From contig JBBDRL010000048.1 in NCBI GenBank assembly GCA_040905505.1, forward strand, positions 1 to 43,263: a stretch of DNA of 43,263 bases, in the 5' to 3' direction. Source of the stretch: WHSP01 sp040905505. GTDB taxonomy: Bacteria > Gemmatimonadota > Gemmatimonadetes > Longimicrobiales > Longimicrobiaceae. Under the pieces are notes generated by a model, which saw only the letters and a program-made list of their open reading frames with translations, was not told the DNA's origin and made no database searches. Every line of letters begins with the position of its first letter. Position 1 is the stretch's first letter. Of the stretch, positions 8,033-15,843 are shown one piece after another. The translations under genes and the position numbers were made by a program.

Positions 8033-8345
8033 TACGGCGGACGGCGGGCCTACGAGCGGCGGGCTGTCAGGAGTGTCACTGCCTCTCGGCGGATATCACA
8101 TGCAGACGTAGCCATTCTTCCGGGCTGCGCCTGCGGTGTTTCCCGCAGCCGCGCCGCCCGCTTGCGTCGGCTCGGGCACTCCGTCTGCATGGTCCCATAG
8201 AGGGCCGCCGAAAGGACTCGGTGGCCGGTCTCCCGGGCCGAGGCTCGTGAAGGCACTGAACACGATTGAACCGCGATGTCATGATCGATTCCGCCAGAAT
8301 ACCGCGTGAACGCCCGGCGCCGGGTCTTCCCAGCTTGGGAACCGG
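8033..8345. other. Non-coding stretch with no recognised feature
   Basis: About 310 bp between the YCII gene and the next lipoprotein gene. Short open frames exist on both strands, but none has a recognisable family motif or convincing ribosome binding site. I see no clear promoter, terminator or repeat. Confidence 0.5.
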
Positions 8346-8360
8346 GTGACGCGGCCGACG

Positions 8361-9011
8361 ATGGCGTGCCGGTCGGTGTGGCAGCGCTCGACGGCGGCTG
8401 GATGCTTCGCGCTTCTCATCGGGTGCGGTGGCCAGGACACGGGGCCGGCGCCGGGTGCCGATCCCCCGATGCCGGTCGCCGGTCTCGCCGATTCATCAGA
8501 CGCAACCCCGGTGCAGTCGGCTGACACGACGCGTGTCGACACGGTGGACCTGACTCCGTTCGGACCGGTCGACCCCCAGCCCGTCGACCTGATCGACCCC
8601 GCGATTCCGCCGGCGGTTGCCGGAGAGGGGGGGTGGGACTATCAACGGAGTGCAGCCGCCGACCTGTCGGGAGACGGGGAGCCCGAGCGTGTGATACTGG
8701 CGGCACGCGTGGAGATGGTCCAGGGGCAACCGGCGTGGGACGACGGTCAGCCATGGCAGGTGTACATCGAGGCGGCGGACGGGTCCCGAACCTACATCTA
8801 CGCGCAGCGGCTCCAGCTCGGGACCCTGACGATGCGGCTAACGCTTGCTGAAGGGGACGGACGGGCGACGATCGTGCTGATCGAGCATCTGCCGGACCGT
8901 CTGAGCGTCTATGAAGCCTTCTACTCCGGCTCCGGTGAGGCACCCGCCGTCATCCGCTTCCAGCGCGACGTCGACCCGCGCGGAGACCTGGCGAGCCCGG
9001 ATCTGCCCTGA
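8361..9011 (+). CDS. Lipoprotein, function unknown
   Basis: An envelope lipoprotein of 216 residues from the ATG at 8361 (a GTG at 8346 would add five). The signal peptide ends in the lipobox LLIGC. A Pro/Asp/Thr-rich linker (about 25-85) leads to a domain with AAADLSGDGEPERVILAA, a calcium-loop-like D.SGDGEPE pattern as seen in FG-GAP/VCBS-type or dockerin-like loops, followed by beta-rich sequence (WQVYIEAADGSRTYIYAQRL). The function cannot be named. It begins a run of lipoproteins and small enzymes on the same strand. Confidence 0.65.
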   Translation: MACRSVWQRSTAAGCFALLIGCGGQDTGPAPGADPPMPVAGLADSSDATPVQSADTTRVDTVDLTPFGPVDPQPVDLIDPAIPPAVAGEGGWDYQRSAAADLSGDGEPERVILAARVEMVQGQPAWDDGQPWQVYIEAADGSRTYIYAQRLQLGTLTMRLTLAEGDGRATIVLIEHLPDRLSVYEAFYSGSGEAPAVIRFQRDVDPRGDLASPDLP

Positions 9012-9075
9012 CGCATCGCGGCGCCACGATCGCGCTGTGCGCCGCGAACCTACGAACCCGGGAGGGAATGGAGCG

Positions 9076-9612
9076 ATGAGCCTTGCGACGCCCAGCGGCC
9101 TGACCCTCGAGTGCGTGACGGCCGATATCGCGGACCAGCCCGATATGGACGCCGTGGTCAACGCCGCGAACGCCGAGCTACGGATCGGCGGGGGCGTCGC
9201 CGGCGCCATTCATCGCGCGGCCGGGCCCGGCCTGGAGGAGGAGACTCGGTCTCTCGCGCCGATCGAGCCCGGCCAGGCCGTGATCACCGGCGCCCATGCG
9301 CTTCCGAACCGCTATGTGATTCATTGCCTCGGGCCCGTCTACGGCGTGGACGAGCCGGCTGACGAACTGCTCGCTGCTTGCTATCGCAACGCGCTCGACC
9401 TGGCCGCGCGTGATGGCGTCAGATCCATCGCCTTCCCCGCGATCTCGACGGGCGCATTCGGCTACCCGCTCGAGCCGGCGGCGAGGATCGCGATCGAGAC
9501 CATCCTCGAGACCCACGCGTCCGAATCGACGGTCGAACACATCCGGCTCGTGCTCTACAGCGATTCGGACCGTGAGGTCTACGAGCGAGTACTGAAGGAA
9601 TCGACGGCATGA
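9076..9612 (+). CDS. Macro domain protein (ADP-ribose binding/deacetylating, YmdB-like)
   Basis: A 178-residue single macro domain. Motifs are VVNAANAELRIGGGVAGAIH (ADP-ribose-binding Asn residues and Gly loop), AVITGAHALPNRYVIHCLGP and AFPAISTGAFGYP (the second phosphate loop). Such proteins remove acetyl or ADP-ribosyl groups from O-acetyl-ADP-ribose or modified proteins. The ATG at 9076 is preceded by GGAGGGAATGGAG. No NAD-consuming partner (sirtuin, DarT) is adjacent, so a housekeeping role is the simplest reading. Confidence 0.93.
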   Translation: MSLATPSGLTLECVTADIADQPDMDAVVNAANAELRIGGGVAGAIHRAAGPGLEEETRSLAPIEPGQAVITGAHALPNRYVIHCLGPVYGVDEPADELLAACYRNALDLAARDGVRSIAFPAISTGAFGYPLEPAARIAIETILETHASESTVEHIRLVLYSDSDREVYERVLKESTA

Positions 9613-9638
9613 GCTGATCCACCTCGAACCCATCGACC

Positions 9639-10025
9639 ATGACCGCTCACTACAAGCCGCAGGGCTACAGCTCCGTATCTCCTTATCTCATCGTCGGCGG
9701 CGCCAATCGCACGATCGAGTTCCTGCGGGACGCGTTCGGCGGCGTCCAGGAGCGCGCCTTCACCGACGCGGACGGCGGCGTGATCCATGCCGAAGTCCGC
9801 ATCGACGACACGATCCTGATGATAGCCGACAGCAACCCGGAATGGCCGTCGATCTCGGCCCACGTACACGTCTACGTCGCCGACGTGGACGTCACCTATC
9901 GCAAGGCACTCGACGCAGGCGCGGTCTCGGTCCAAGAGCCCGTGCGGAAGGACGACGACGACAAGCGGGGTGGCGTGAAGGGCCCGGGCGGCATCACGTG
10001 GTGGATCGCCACGAAGGAGGTATGA
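9639..10025 (+). CDS. VOC/PhnB-like protein
   Basis: A 128-residue VOC-fold protein: VSPYLIVGGANRTIEFLRDA, then GGVIHAEVRIDDTILMIADS, HVYVADVDVTYRKALDAGA and a C-terminal GPGGITWWIATKEV. This matches the PhnB-like group ('P.L...A...I.FY..AFG', 'H.E....G...M..D'). The H in VIHAEV is kept as a possible metal ligand. The substrate is unknown. The stop at 10023-10025 overlaps an ATG at 10022, but the next lipoprotein probably begins at 10046. Confidence 0.85.
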   Translation: MTAHYKPQGYSSVSPYLIVGGANRTIEFLRDAFGGVQERAFTDADGGVIHAEVRIDDTILMIADSNPEWPSISAHVHVYVADVDVTYRKALDAGAVSVQEPVRKDDDDKRGGVKGPGGITWWIATKEV

Positions 10026-10045
10026 TCGCTGTTCAGAAGGAAACC

Positions 10046-10939
10046 ATGAGATACCGACAGAAGTTGATTGCCGTCCTGTCGCTGAGTCTCGTCGTCGCCC
10101 TGGGGTGTGCGGGCGGCAATGGGGCCGCGGAAACGAGGGACGCCGCGGACGTGGCGGATGAGCCGGCACAGGCCGGTGAGTCCGAGGTGGACGAGACCGC
10201 CGCGGTCTGCCTGCGAGGTGAACCCTTCGTCGCAACCGGCCCCTTCGAGGTGGATGGGGCCGGCGAGGGCGATGCCGATGAGCTCCGAGCACTTCGTTGG
10301 CAACGTCACGAAGGCTGTGAGCGCGTCGTGATCGACCTCGTCGGCGAGGACGGCAGTAATGCCTACGGGCCCGGGCAGGTGATGGCCGAGGTTCTGCGCG
10401 ACCTCGGCGTCGTGCGCGTGTCGCTGCTCGACGTGCGGCAGGTCGATGCGAATGCAACCGAGGCGAGCTTCGGCGGCGACCTGGCCCGCACCGCCTACTC
10501 CGTCTGGTCGCCGGATGGCCGGTGGACCTACGTGGACGTGCACCTCGCCGATGCCGCTGAGGCCCGCGTGACCACACTGCCGGAACCCGCGCGCGTCGTG
10601 GTGGACCTCCGGCCGGGCGGCTCCGCGGTTCCGCCGCCCGCCCCGAGCGGCGATCGCGTCGTCGTGCTCGAGCCGCGACCCGGGCCCGCATCCTACCCCC
10701 TGACAGTCACCGGCTACGCCCGAACCTTCGAAGCCAACGTAGTCGCGCGAATCGAACAGGACGGTGAAGAAGTCTTCGACGACTTCACCACCGCGACCGC
10801 CTGGGCGGATGCCTGGGGGCACTACACGTTCGAGATTCCCGACGGGCCATCGGGCGGGGTCGTTCTCCACGTCGGCGAGCATTCCGCACGCGACGGAGCG
10901 TGGCAAGGCGTGGCCGTCGACCTGGAGATGGCGCCTTGA
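10046..10939 (+). CDS. Lipoprotein with AMIN-like and Gmad2-like domains
   Basis: A 297-residue secreted lipoprotein. The lipobox LVVALGC puts the lipidated Cys at 21. The central region (about 60-195) has CERVVIDLVGEDG, YGPGQVMAEV and RVVVDLRPG, resembling AMIN-like beta domains that bind cell-wall or envelope polysaccharide. The C-terminal 95 residues (VVVLEPRPGPASYPLTVTGYA, FEANVVARIEQDGE, WGHYTFEIPDGPSGG) match the Gmad2 immunoglobulin-like domain of spore-germination and envelope proteins. The ATG at 10046 follows AGAAGG. Its last bases overlap the next lipoprotein gene, so the two are likely translationally coupled. Confidence 0.75.
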   Translation: MRYRQKLIAVLSLSLVVALGCAGGNGAAETRDAADVADEPAQAGESEVDETAAVCLRGEPFVATGPFEVDGAGEGDADELRALRWQRHEGCERVVIDLVGEDGSNAYGPGQVMAEVLRDLGVVRVSLLDVRQVDANATEASFGGDLARTAYSVWSPDGRWTYVDVHLADAAEARVTTLPEPARVVVDLRPGGSAVPPPAPSGDRVVVLEPRPGPASYPLTVTGYARTFEANVVARIEQDGEEVFDDFTTATAWADAWGHYTFEIPDGPSGGVVLHVGEHSARDGAWQGVAVDLEMAP

Positions 10940-11652
10940 TCGGGATCAGGCGGCTATTCATTCGAGCATTGCGGCGGCGGCGACCGGACCCGCTGCACAC
11001 CCTCATGCTGGGAAGTACCGCCCTCGCGGTTCTCATCGCCGGCTGCCAGCCGTCGGAACCATCTGCCGATTTCGCCGCCGAGCCGCAGGTCGCTTCGAGG
11101 CCGCCGGCCAATACCGAGCGGCCGGTTCCACTGGAGCCGCGGGCCGGAGCCGAGCCGCAGGCCGAGATCCAGCCCCAGGGCGATTCGCTCGCCCCGCTGA
11201 CGCCCGAGGGTTGGGGTCCGCTCCGGATCGGGATGTCCCGCGACGAGGTGGTTGCCGCCCTTGGCGAGGACGCCAACCCTGGGGCCGTCGGTGGACCCGA
11301 ACCGGAAGTCTGCGACGAGTTCCGGCCCGTTGACGCGCCGACCGGCATGATCGTGATGATCGAGCGGGACACACTATCCCGAATCACCCTCGTGGAGGGA
11401 TCGGACGTGAGGACGGAGGCCGGGTTGGGCGTCGGGGACCTCTCTTCCCGGGTGAAGGAAACGCTCGGCGATCGTGCGGAGGTGTCGCCGCACAAGTATC
11501 TTGCGGCGCCCGCCGAGTACGTGACGGTCTGGACACAGTCCCCGACATCACCCGCTCCCCGCGGTGTGGTGTATGAGACCGGCGCGAACGGCCGCGTGAG
11601 CCACGTGCACGCGGGAAGTGCCAGCATAGCCTATGTGGAAGGGTGCCTCTGA
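10936..11652 (+). CDS. Lipoprotein, function unknown
   Basis: A lipoprotein of about 238 residues with an Arg-rich n-region, hydrophobic core LGSTALAVLIAGC as lipobox, and a Pro/Glu-rich linker with repeated 'EPRAGAEPQAEIQPQ'-like units. The folded part starts at LTPEGWGPLRIGMSRDEVVA, a pattern seen at the start of small secreted SmpA-like domains ('G.....RIGMt..eV'). I choose the TTG at 10936, which overlaps the upstream stop (TTGA) and has GGAG 7 bp before it. An ATG at 11005 would leave the signal peptide without a charged n-region. Confidence 0.65.
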   Translation: MIGIRRLFIRALRRRRPDPLHTLMLGSTALAVLIAGCQPSEPSADFAAEPQVASRPPANTERPVPLEPRAGAEPQAEIQPQGDSLAPLTPEGWGPLRIGMSRDEVVAALGEDANPGAVGGPEPEVCDEFRPVDAPTGMIVMIERDTLSRITLVEGSDVRTEAGLGVGDLSSRVKETLGDRAEVSPHKYLAAPAEYVTVWTQSPTSPAPRGVVYETGANGRVSHVHAGSASIAYVEGCL

Positions 11653-11861
11653 GGGACCGCGCCACGCGTGCGGACCTCGTCGCCGGTCAGGGGATCGTAG
11701 CCAATGCCGACCAGGGTCGCCGCAGGCAGGTCACGTTGCTCGAGGAGGAAGTCTGGAGTACCCTCATGGGAGAGCTCGGCGCCGACCTCTCCACGTCGAC
11801 CCGCCGCGCGAATCTCGTTTTGCGCGGCATACGCCTCCGCGACAAGCAGGGCCCATCGTGA
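11643..11861 (+). pseudogene. MOSC-domain protein, internal fragment
   Basis: This 72-codon frame contains GIVANADQGRRRQVTLLEEE then STRRANLVLRGIRLRDKQG before a stop. It matches the middle of MOSC domains ('GdR...GrRQVtLie.e.w' then 'RRNLvvrGi.L'). Normal MOSC proteins run 150 or more residues and carry a catalytic-type Cys near the C-terminus; both ends are missing here. It overlaps the end of the previous gene and the GTG of the next, so it is probably a relic rather than a working sulfur-carrier protein. Confidence 0.6.
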
Positions 11862-12079
11862 AGCATGACTCCGGCGGCGGATCCGAAGCCGCCCGCAAGA
11901 TCGTCGGATTTCACCAGGACGATGAGGGGCATTGGGTCGCCGACCTCGAATGCGGTCATACCCAGCACGTGCGGCATTCGCCTCCCTGGCAACGCAGACC
12001 CTGGGTCCTCACCGAATCCGGCCGCGCCGATTTCCTGGGAACGAGTTTCGATTGCTGGAGATGCCGCAGTGGCCGGTAG
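11858..12079 (+). CDS. DUF3565 family protein
   Basis: A 73-residue protein that is almost entirely the DUF3565 domain: KIVGFHQDDEGHWVADLECG, HTQHVRHSPPWQRRPWVLTE and FDCWRC. The conserved CGHTQHVRHxPPWxxRPWV block and the terminal CWRC suggest a zinc-binding site. The GTG start at 11858 overlaps the TGA of the MOSC fragment. The function is not established. The same family is often found near MOSC or pterin-related genes in my recollection, making the adjacency suggestive only. Confidence 0.85.
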   Translation: MKHDSGGGSEAARKIVGFHQDDEGHWVADLECGHTQHVRHSPPWQRRPWVLTESGRADFLGTSFDCWRCRSGR

Positions 12080-12098
12080 AACGCTGTTCCCACATCCG

Positions 12099-12293
12099 AT
12101 GCCGATGAACGAACTCGAGCTCGCCGAATCCGTCCGAACCGCATACCTGCGGACGCTCGCCACCGCCTATGAGGACGCCGGCCTCCAGGGGCTGTGCGAA
12201 GAGGGGCGGTGGGAAGCGGCGGTCGGGGCGGTCCGCTCCATCGACCCGCAGGAGCTCCGGCGCGCGGTGAGCGCGGAGCGGGATTCAGCATGA
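12099..12293 (+). CDS. Small conserved-looking protein, unknown
   Basis: A 64-residue acidic, helix-rich protein (LAESVRTAYLRTLATAYEDA, GLCEEGRWEAAVGAVRS). I recognise no named domain, though the 'AYEDAGLQGLCEEGRWE' stretch looks like short bacterial ORFs found next to acetyltransferases and kinases. It ends in ATGA overlap with the P-loop gene that follows, supporting translation as part of an operon. Confidence 0.55.
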   Translation: MPMNELELAESVRTAYLRTLATAYEDAGLQGLCEEGRWEAAVGAVRSIDPQELRRAVSAERDSA

Positions 12294-12796
12294 CTACCGA
12301 GAACGGAAGCCGTATCCTGATCTTCGGAAATTCGGGCTCGGGCAAGTCCACCATGGCGGCTGCGCTCGCGCGCGTTGAGGGCCTGGCCCACCTCGACCTC
12401 GATCAGCTCGCCTGGGACTCGCCGGGCGTTCGCAAGCCGCTGGCCGAGAGCTCCGCGATCATCCAGGCCTTCATCACCGAGCAACCCGAATGGGTGGTCG
12501 AAGGGTGCTACGGCGACATCCTGGAGATCGTCCTGCCGTTCTGCACCGAGCTCCGCTTTCTCAATCCAGGCGTCGATACGTGTATCGCCAACTGCCTGGC
12601 GCGCCCCTGGGAGCCGGAGAAGTACGCCTCCAAGGAGGATCAGGACCGGATGCTCGACTTCCTGCTCAACTGGGTCCGGGAATACGAAACACGGGACGAT
12701 GAATACTCGCTGAGGCGGCATCGAGAGATCTTCGCGCATTTCCCCGGGCACAAGCGGGAGTATACCGCACTGCTCGACGTGAGCACCCCCGGATAA
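12290..12796 (+). CDS. P-loop NTPase, adenylate/shikimate kinase-like
   Basis: A 168-residue cytoplasmic P-loop protein. The Walker A motif is at residues 12-20 (FGNSGSGKST), followed by HLDLDQLAWDSPGV, typical of the small 'topology modulation / AAA kinase-like' proteins, with a nucleotide-kinase-like lid region rich in Arg, Asp and Glu. The substrate is unknown. The start ATG overlaps the upstream stop codon by four bases (ATGA). Confidence 0.8.
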   Translation: MTTENGSRILIFGNSGSGKSTMAAALARVEGLAHLDLDQLAWDSPGVRKPLAESSAIIQAFITEQPEWVVEGCYGDILEIVLPFCTELRFLNPGVDTCIANCLARPWEPEKYASKEDQDRMLDFLLNWVREYETRDDEYSLRRHREIFAHFPGHKREYTALLDVSTPG

Positions 12797-12807
12797 TGGC
12801 CGGGGTC

Positions 12808-13017
12808 GTCTGCCTCCCGATCTCCGTCAGCATCCTGTACGCGGTCTTTTATGGCACCGGCCNNNNNNNNNNNNNNNNNNNNNNNNNNNNNNNNNNNNNN
12901 NNNNNNNNNNNNNNNNNNNNNNNNNNNNNNNNNNNNNNNNNNNNNNNNNNNNNNNNNNNNNNGTCTGCCTCCCGATCTCCGTCAGCATCCTGTACGCGGT
13001 CTTTTATGGCACCGGCC
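12808..13017. repeat. 55-bp direct duplication flanking a 100-N gap (assembly artefact)
   Basis: The 55 bases at 12808-12862, immediately before the Ns (12863-12962), recur exactly at 12963-13017 immediately after them. An exact overlap of 55 at contig ends is what a de Bruijn assembler run with k=55 leaves. The two contigs should therefore be merged and the Ns removed. After merging, the sequence shortens by 155 bp here. Confidence 0.92.
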
Positions 13018-13052
13018 CCGTGTCCTCACCTCCCCGAACGGACGAAGATGAC

Positions 13053-13172
13053 ATGTACGGTCTGATCGGTTCCATGAACGCCACTGCTGGTCAACGGGAC
13101 CGCCTCATAGACGTTCTCCTGCAGGGGACGCAGGCCATGGACTCACCCAGGCGAACGACGGCTCACGAATGA
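13053..13172 (+). pseudogene. Antibiotic biosynthesis monooxygenase (ABM) domain, N-terminal stub
   Basis: MYGLIGSMNATAGQRDRLID followed by VLLQGTQAM is the typical N-terminus of putative quinol monooxygenases ('MyGlIgkm.a.pGqRd.Li.iLleGt.aMPGCLsY'). Where the conserved PGCLSY block should follow, the frame instead reads DSPRRTTAHE and stops at 13172. Only about 30 of the usual 95-100 residues remain, so it is a truncated gene. If the artefactual gap upstream is collapsed, an ATG at 12796 stays open into this frame, which I consider coincidental. Confidence 0.6.
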
Positions 13173-13236
13173 TCGCAGCGTTATCGCCCATCCCCACCGT
13201 CCGGCCGTACGCCCCGACACCTCGAGGAATTCGCTC

Positions 13237-13611
13237 GTGATTGCACGGCCCGTTGTCCCGCTCTTCATCCTCCTGGCCGCCGTTTTGGCGTCCTGCGGGA
13301 GCAGTCGTGCCCTTGTCGCCCCCGGAAGCGATCCATACGTGATCGGACCGATCGAATCGATCAGCCATGGCGCCGCGGCTTCCGGGCTGCTCGTGCAGGC
13401 GGGACCCGGATCCATCGAGATGTGCGGCATCGCGGCCACAGTCGATTCTCGAACGCGCTACCTCCGACGGTCCGAGGGCGACGACCTGATGCCATCCGCG
13501 CTCGCGGAGCTGGAGGTGGGCGATACGGTGGCGGTCCACGTCACGGGACCCGTCGCCGAATCCTGCCCCGTCCAGGGCTATGCTTCCACCATCGTCCTCA
13601 TCGATGATTGA
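13237..13611 (+). CDS. Small lipoprotein, function unknown
   Basis: A 124-residue lipoprotein (GTG start at 13237). The signal VPLFILLAAVLASC ends in a lipobox with Cys at about residue 20. The mature part is a small beta domain (YVIGPIESISH, IEMCGIAATVDSRTRYLRR, ELEVGDTVAVHVTG, YASTIVLID), similar in layout to OB-like or DUF3221-type domains where 'L.vGd.V.V' precedes a final strand. Two cysteines (IEMCGI and ESCPV) could pair. The function is not known. Confidence 0.65.
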   Translation: MIARPVVPLFILLAAVLASCGSSRALVAPGSDPYVIGPIESISHGAAASGLLVQAGPGSIEMCGIAATVDSRTRYLRRSEGDDLMPSALAELEVGDTVAVHVTGPVAESCPVQGYASTIVLIDD

Positions 13612-13629
13612 TTTCGCACCCGACGCCTG

Positions 13630-14373
13630 ATGGAAGATGTCCGCGGCCCGGCATCCGCCCTCGTCGACGAGATTCGGCGTCGCGTTTCGCTCGCGCAGGA
13701 GCGGTCAGTCCCGGTCCTGCGGCGGGTGCGCAGAGAGCTCACCATGCGCATGGAGCGGGAGGACCCCGCCGTCGTCACGCAGGTAGTTAAACGTGCCATC
13801 GCCGAGCCGTCGGTGCCACGTTGGCTCGCCTATGAGCTGCTGCATTATCACCAGCCGACGATGGACGCCCTCACGATCGATCAGCTCGAGGACCTGGGGA
13901 AGGGGATCGGGGCGTGGGCGGAGGTCGACTCGTTCGCTTGCTACATCTCCGGGCCCGCCTGGCGGGAGGGGCGGGTCTCGACGATCGATATCAGGCGCTG
14001 GGCTCTCTCGAACGATCGCTGGTGGCGCAGGGCGGCTCTCGTGAGTACCGTTGCGCTCAATAACACAGCCCGCGGCGGCATCGGCGACGCCGATCGCACC
14101 TTCGCGATTTGCGACCTTCTCAGGGACGACCGCGACGATATGGTCGTCAAGGCGATGTCCTGGGCGCTCCGCGAGCTCCTCGGCAAGGAGCCACGCAGAG
14201 TGGAGGCTTATGTCGCCAGGCATGAACGCGTGCTGGCGGCCCGCATCGTCCGTGAAGTGCGGAACAAGCTCGAGACCGGTCTGAAGAATCCAAATTATCG
14301 GCGAGCGGCAGCGGCAGGTCGGACTTCGACCGCGGCCCTCGCCGATCCTCCAACCCCGCCCGCGGATGCCTGA
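13630..14373 (+). CDS. DNA alkylation repair (AlkD-like HEAT) protein
   Basis: A 247-residue alpha-helical repeat protein. RRWALSNDRWWRRAALVSTV, DLLRDDRDDMVVKAMSWALR and the flanking helix pairs are characteristic of AlkD-family HEAT-like glycosylases, which bind DNA without flipping the base and remove bulky or cationic alkyl lesions. The 'D..W...R..A' helices are present. With Tag and the HhH protein at the left end, the region holds several alkylation-repair genes. The ATG at 13630 is 15 bp after the preceding stop. Its stop overlaps the GNAT gene start. Confidence 0.82.
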   Translation: MEDVRGPASALVDEIRRRVSLAQERSVPVLRRVRRELTMRMEREDPAVVTQVVKRAIAEPSVPRWLAYELLHYHQPTMDALTIDQLEDLGKGIGAWAEVDSFACYISGPAWREGRVSTIDIRRWALSNDRWWRRAALVSTVALNNTARGGIGDADRTFAICDLLRDDRDDMVVKAMSWALRELLGKEPRRVEAYVARHERVLAARIVREVRNKLETGLKNPNYRRAAAAGRTSTAALADPPTPPADA

Positions 14374-14836
14374 GGCTTCACAGCCGCAAACGCTCGAAGG
14401 AGCCGGCGGCTCCGGCGACGGAATCACCATCGCTCGGTCGGACGTTGAGATCCTGCGCTGCTTCCCCGTGATGCAGCAGCTCAGAACCCACCTGGTCGAG
14501 GACGAGTTCGTCGGACGGGTTGGACGGCAAGCCGCCGGCGGATACCGCCTCGCCTTCGTGCAGGAGACCGGCCAGGTGCGCGCGGTGGCGGGGTTCCGCT
14601 ACATCGATAACCTCATCAGCGGCCGGATCCTTTACGTTGACGATCTGGTCACCGATTCGAATACCCGGTCGCGAGGGCATGGTGGGCAACTGCTTCGGTG
14701 GCTCGTCGGCCAGGCCGAAGCGGAGGGCTGCAGCGCGCTGGAGCTGGATTCAGGCGTTCAGCGATTCGATGCCCATCGCTTCTATCTGACACATCGTATG
14801 ATGATATCCTCTCATCACTTCCGGCTTCCCCTCTAG
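14366..14836 (+). CDS. GNAT-family N-acetyltransferase
   Basis: A 156-residue GCN5-type acetyltransferase using acetyl-CoA. The acetyl-CoA pyrophosphate-binding motif is VDDLVTDSNTRSRGHGGQLL (R-x-x-G-x-G), preceded by the beta strands GYRLAFVQ and VRAVAGFRYI, and followed by ALELDSGVQRFDAHRFY, a common C-terminal GNAT signature. The acceptor substrate is unknown. The ATG at 14366 overlaps the AlkD stop, so the pair is likely co-translated. Confidence 0.88.
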   Translation: MPEASQPQTLEGAGGSGDGITIARSDVEILRCFPVMQQLRTHLVEDEFVGRVGRQAAGGYRLAFVQETGQVRAVAGFRYIDNLISGRILYVDDLVTDSNTRSRGHGGQLLRWLVGQAEAEGCSALELDSGVQRFDAHRFYLTHRMMISSHHFRLPL

Positions 14837-14853
14837 AATTACTGGAGACACGA

Positions 14854-15261
14854 TTGGCAAACGAACGGACGATCGAGGCGCAGGTGCGGCAACAGGGGGC
14901 GTCGACCGGGAAGGCGACGGTGAGGTCCCATTCGCTGCTGGTGGACCGGCCGACGGAGAAGGGCGGGGCCGACCAGGGGCCGATGGGCGGAGAGCTGCTC
15001 CTTCTCGCGCTCGGCGGTTGCTTCCTCAGCAATCTTCTCGCGGCGGCCCGGACCCGCGACGCAGACGTCGACGATGTCACAGTCACCATCGAAGCACGAC
15101 TGGGGGAATCACCCGAGCGAATGACGCACTTCACGCTGCAGGTGTCCGGGAAGTACGAGGACCGAGCCGAGATGGAGAAGCTGGTGACGATCGCAGAGCG
15201 CGGCTGTCTGGTTGCCGCGACGCTTCGAGCCGGGGCCGTGGTGGAGGTGTTGCTGACGTAG
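14854..15261 (+). CDS. OsmC/Ohr-family protein
   Basis: A 135-residue OsmC-fold protein of the peroxide-resistance superfamily. Visible are HSLLVDRPTEKGGADQGPMG, ELLLLALGGCFLSNLLAAAR (the conserved Cys before the long helix), VTVTIEARLGESPERMTHF and AERGCLVAATLRAGAVVEV (second Cys). Two cysteines at these positions would form the thiol peroxidase centre that reduces organic hydroperoxides. TTG at 14854 is chosen because GGAG lies 6 bp upstream and the protein then begins with the normal short N-terminus. Confidence 0.88.
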   Translation: MANERTIEAQVRQQGASTGKATVRSHSLLVDRPTEKGGADQGPMGGELLLLALGGCFLSNLLAAARTRDADVDDVTVTIEARLGESPERMTHFTLQVSGKYEDRAEMEKLVTIAERGCLVAATLRAGAVVEVLLT

Positions 15262-15411
15262 CAAACGCCGGGTTACGTGGTTCCAGGCGGAAATCGAAAC
15301 GCGTCGGTGCCGAGAACGTCGACGGGACGCGACTCGCCCTTTTTTCCGGGAGCCGCCCGATGAACGCTAACGGAGGATATCGGTTTCACCCTCGCGCGCC
15401 GTAGCGAACGG

Positions 15412-15468
15412 ATGATTCGAATCCTCTACCGCACCACCACAGCGTACTCCACGGTGAATTCCCCATGA
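15412..15468 (+). pseudogene. Possible transglutaminase-like N-terminal stub
   Basis: ATG at 15412 opens MIRILYRTTTAYSTVNSP before a stop. The 'HRTTY.Y' pattern at the start of bacterial transglutaminase-like proteins ('M.I.I.HRTTY.Y...V') is a plausible match, with ILYRTTTAYS in register. Only 18 residues exist, so this is a weak call offered because several similar stubs occur nearby. Confidence 0.2.
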
Positions 15469-15737
15469 GAGCCGACCCACCCGACTCGCCCATGAGAGTT
15501 CAGCTCTCCGAGGAGCGTCGCGCACGGTTACTCGCCGCGCTCAAGGGCTACTACGAAGACCATTTCGACGAGCCACTGAGCGACTTCAGGGCGGCAGGGC
15601 TCCTGGACTTCTTCGTCGCGGCGCTCGGGCCGCCGGTCTACAACCAGGGGGTGCGGGACGCATGCGGATTCGTACAGGAAAAGCTCGCCGACATCGAGGG
15701 TGAGGTCCACGAACCGGATCGCCCGAACCAATACTGA
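15465..15737 (+). CDS. DUF2164 family protein
   Basis: A 90-residue protein with the DUF2164 signature: VQLSEERRARLLAALKGYYE, AGLLDFFVAALGPPVYNQGV and RDACGFVQEKLADIEG. The 'LGP..YNqgvrDa..f..eKl.dieg' block is highly characteristic. Two in-frame ATGs exist (15465 and 15492); the second begins right at the conserved domain. The function is unknown. Confidence 0.88.
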   Translation: MRADPPDSPMRVQLSEERRARLLAALKGYYEDHFDEPLSDFRAAGLLDFFVAALGPPVYNQGVRDACGFVQEKLADIEGEVHEPDRPNQY

Positions 15738-15843
15738 AGCTGCCGGGCAGTAGGCTAACAGGGCCTCGAGGTGGACGGGTGGGGCACTTCCTCCGTAGAT
15801 TTCCCGCACAACAAGCCACTGCCATACGCCCAGCACCGGCACC

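Noticed and set aside
9579..10906. Two long minus-strand frames opposite the Gmad2 lipoprotein gene
   Set aside because: No motif or ribosome binding site, and Arg/Pro/Gly-biased composition typical of antisense frames.
12796..13065. ORF crossing the second gap
   Set aside because: Its frame runs through 100 Ns and repeats the same 55 bases in another frame. It is produced by the assembly artefact.
15405..15440. GATTCGAATCCTCTACCGCACCA, resembling a tRNA 3' end
   Set aside because: The T-stem does not pair properly and no acceptor or anticodon arms are found upstream. It reads better as a short peptide-coding stub.
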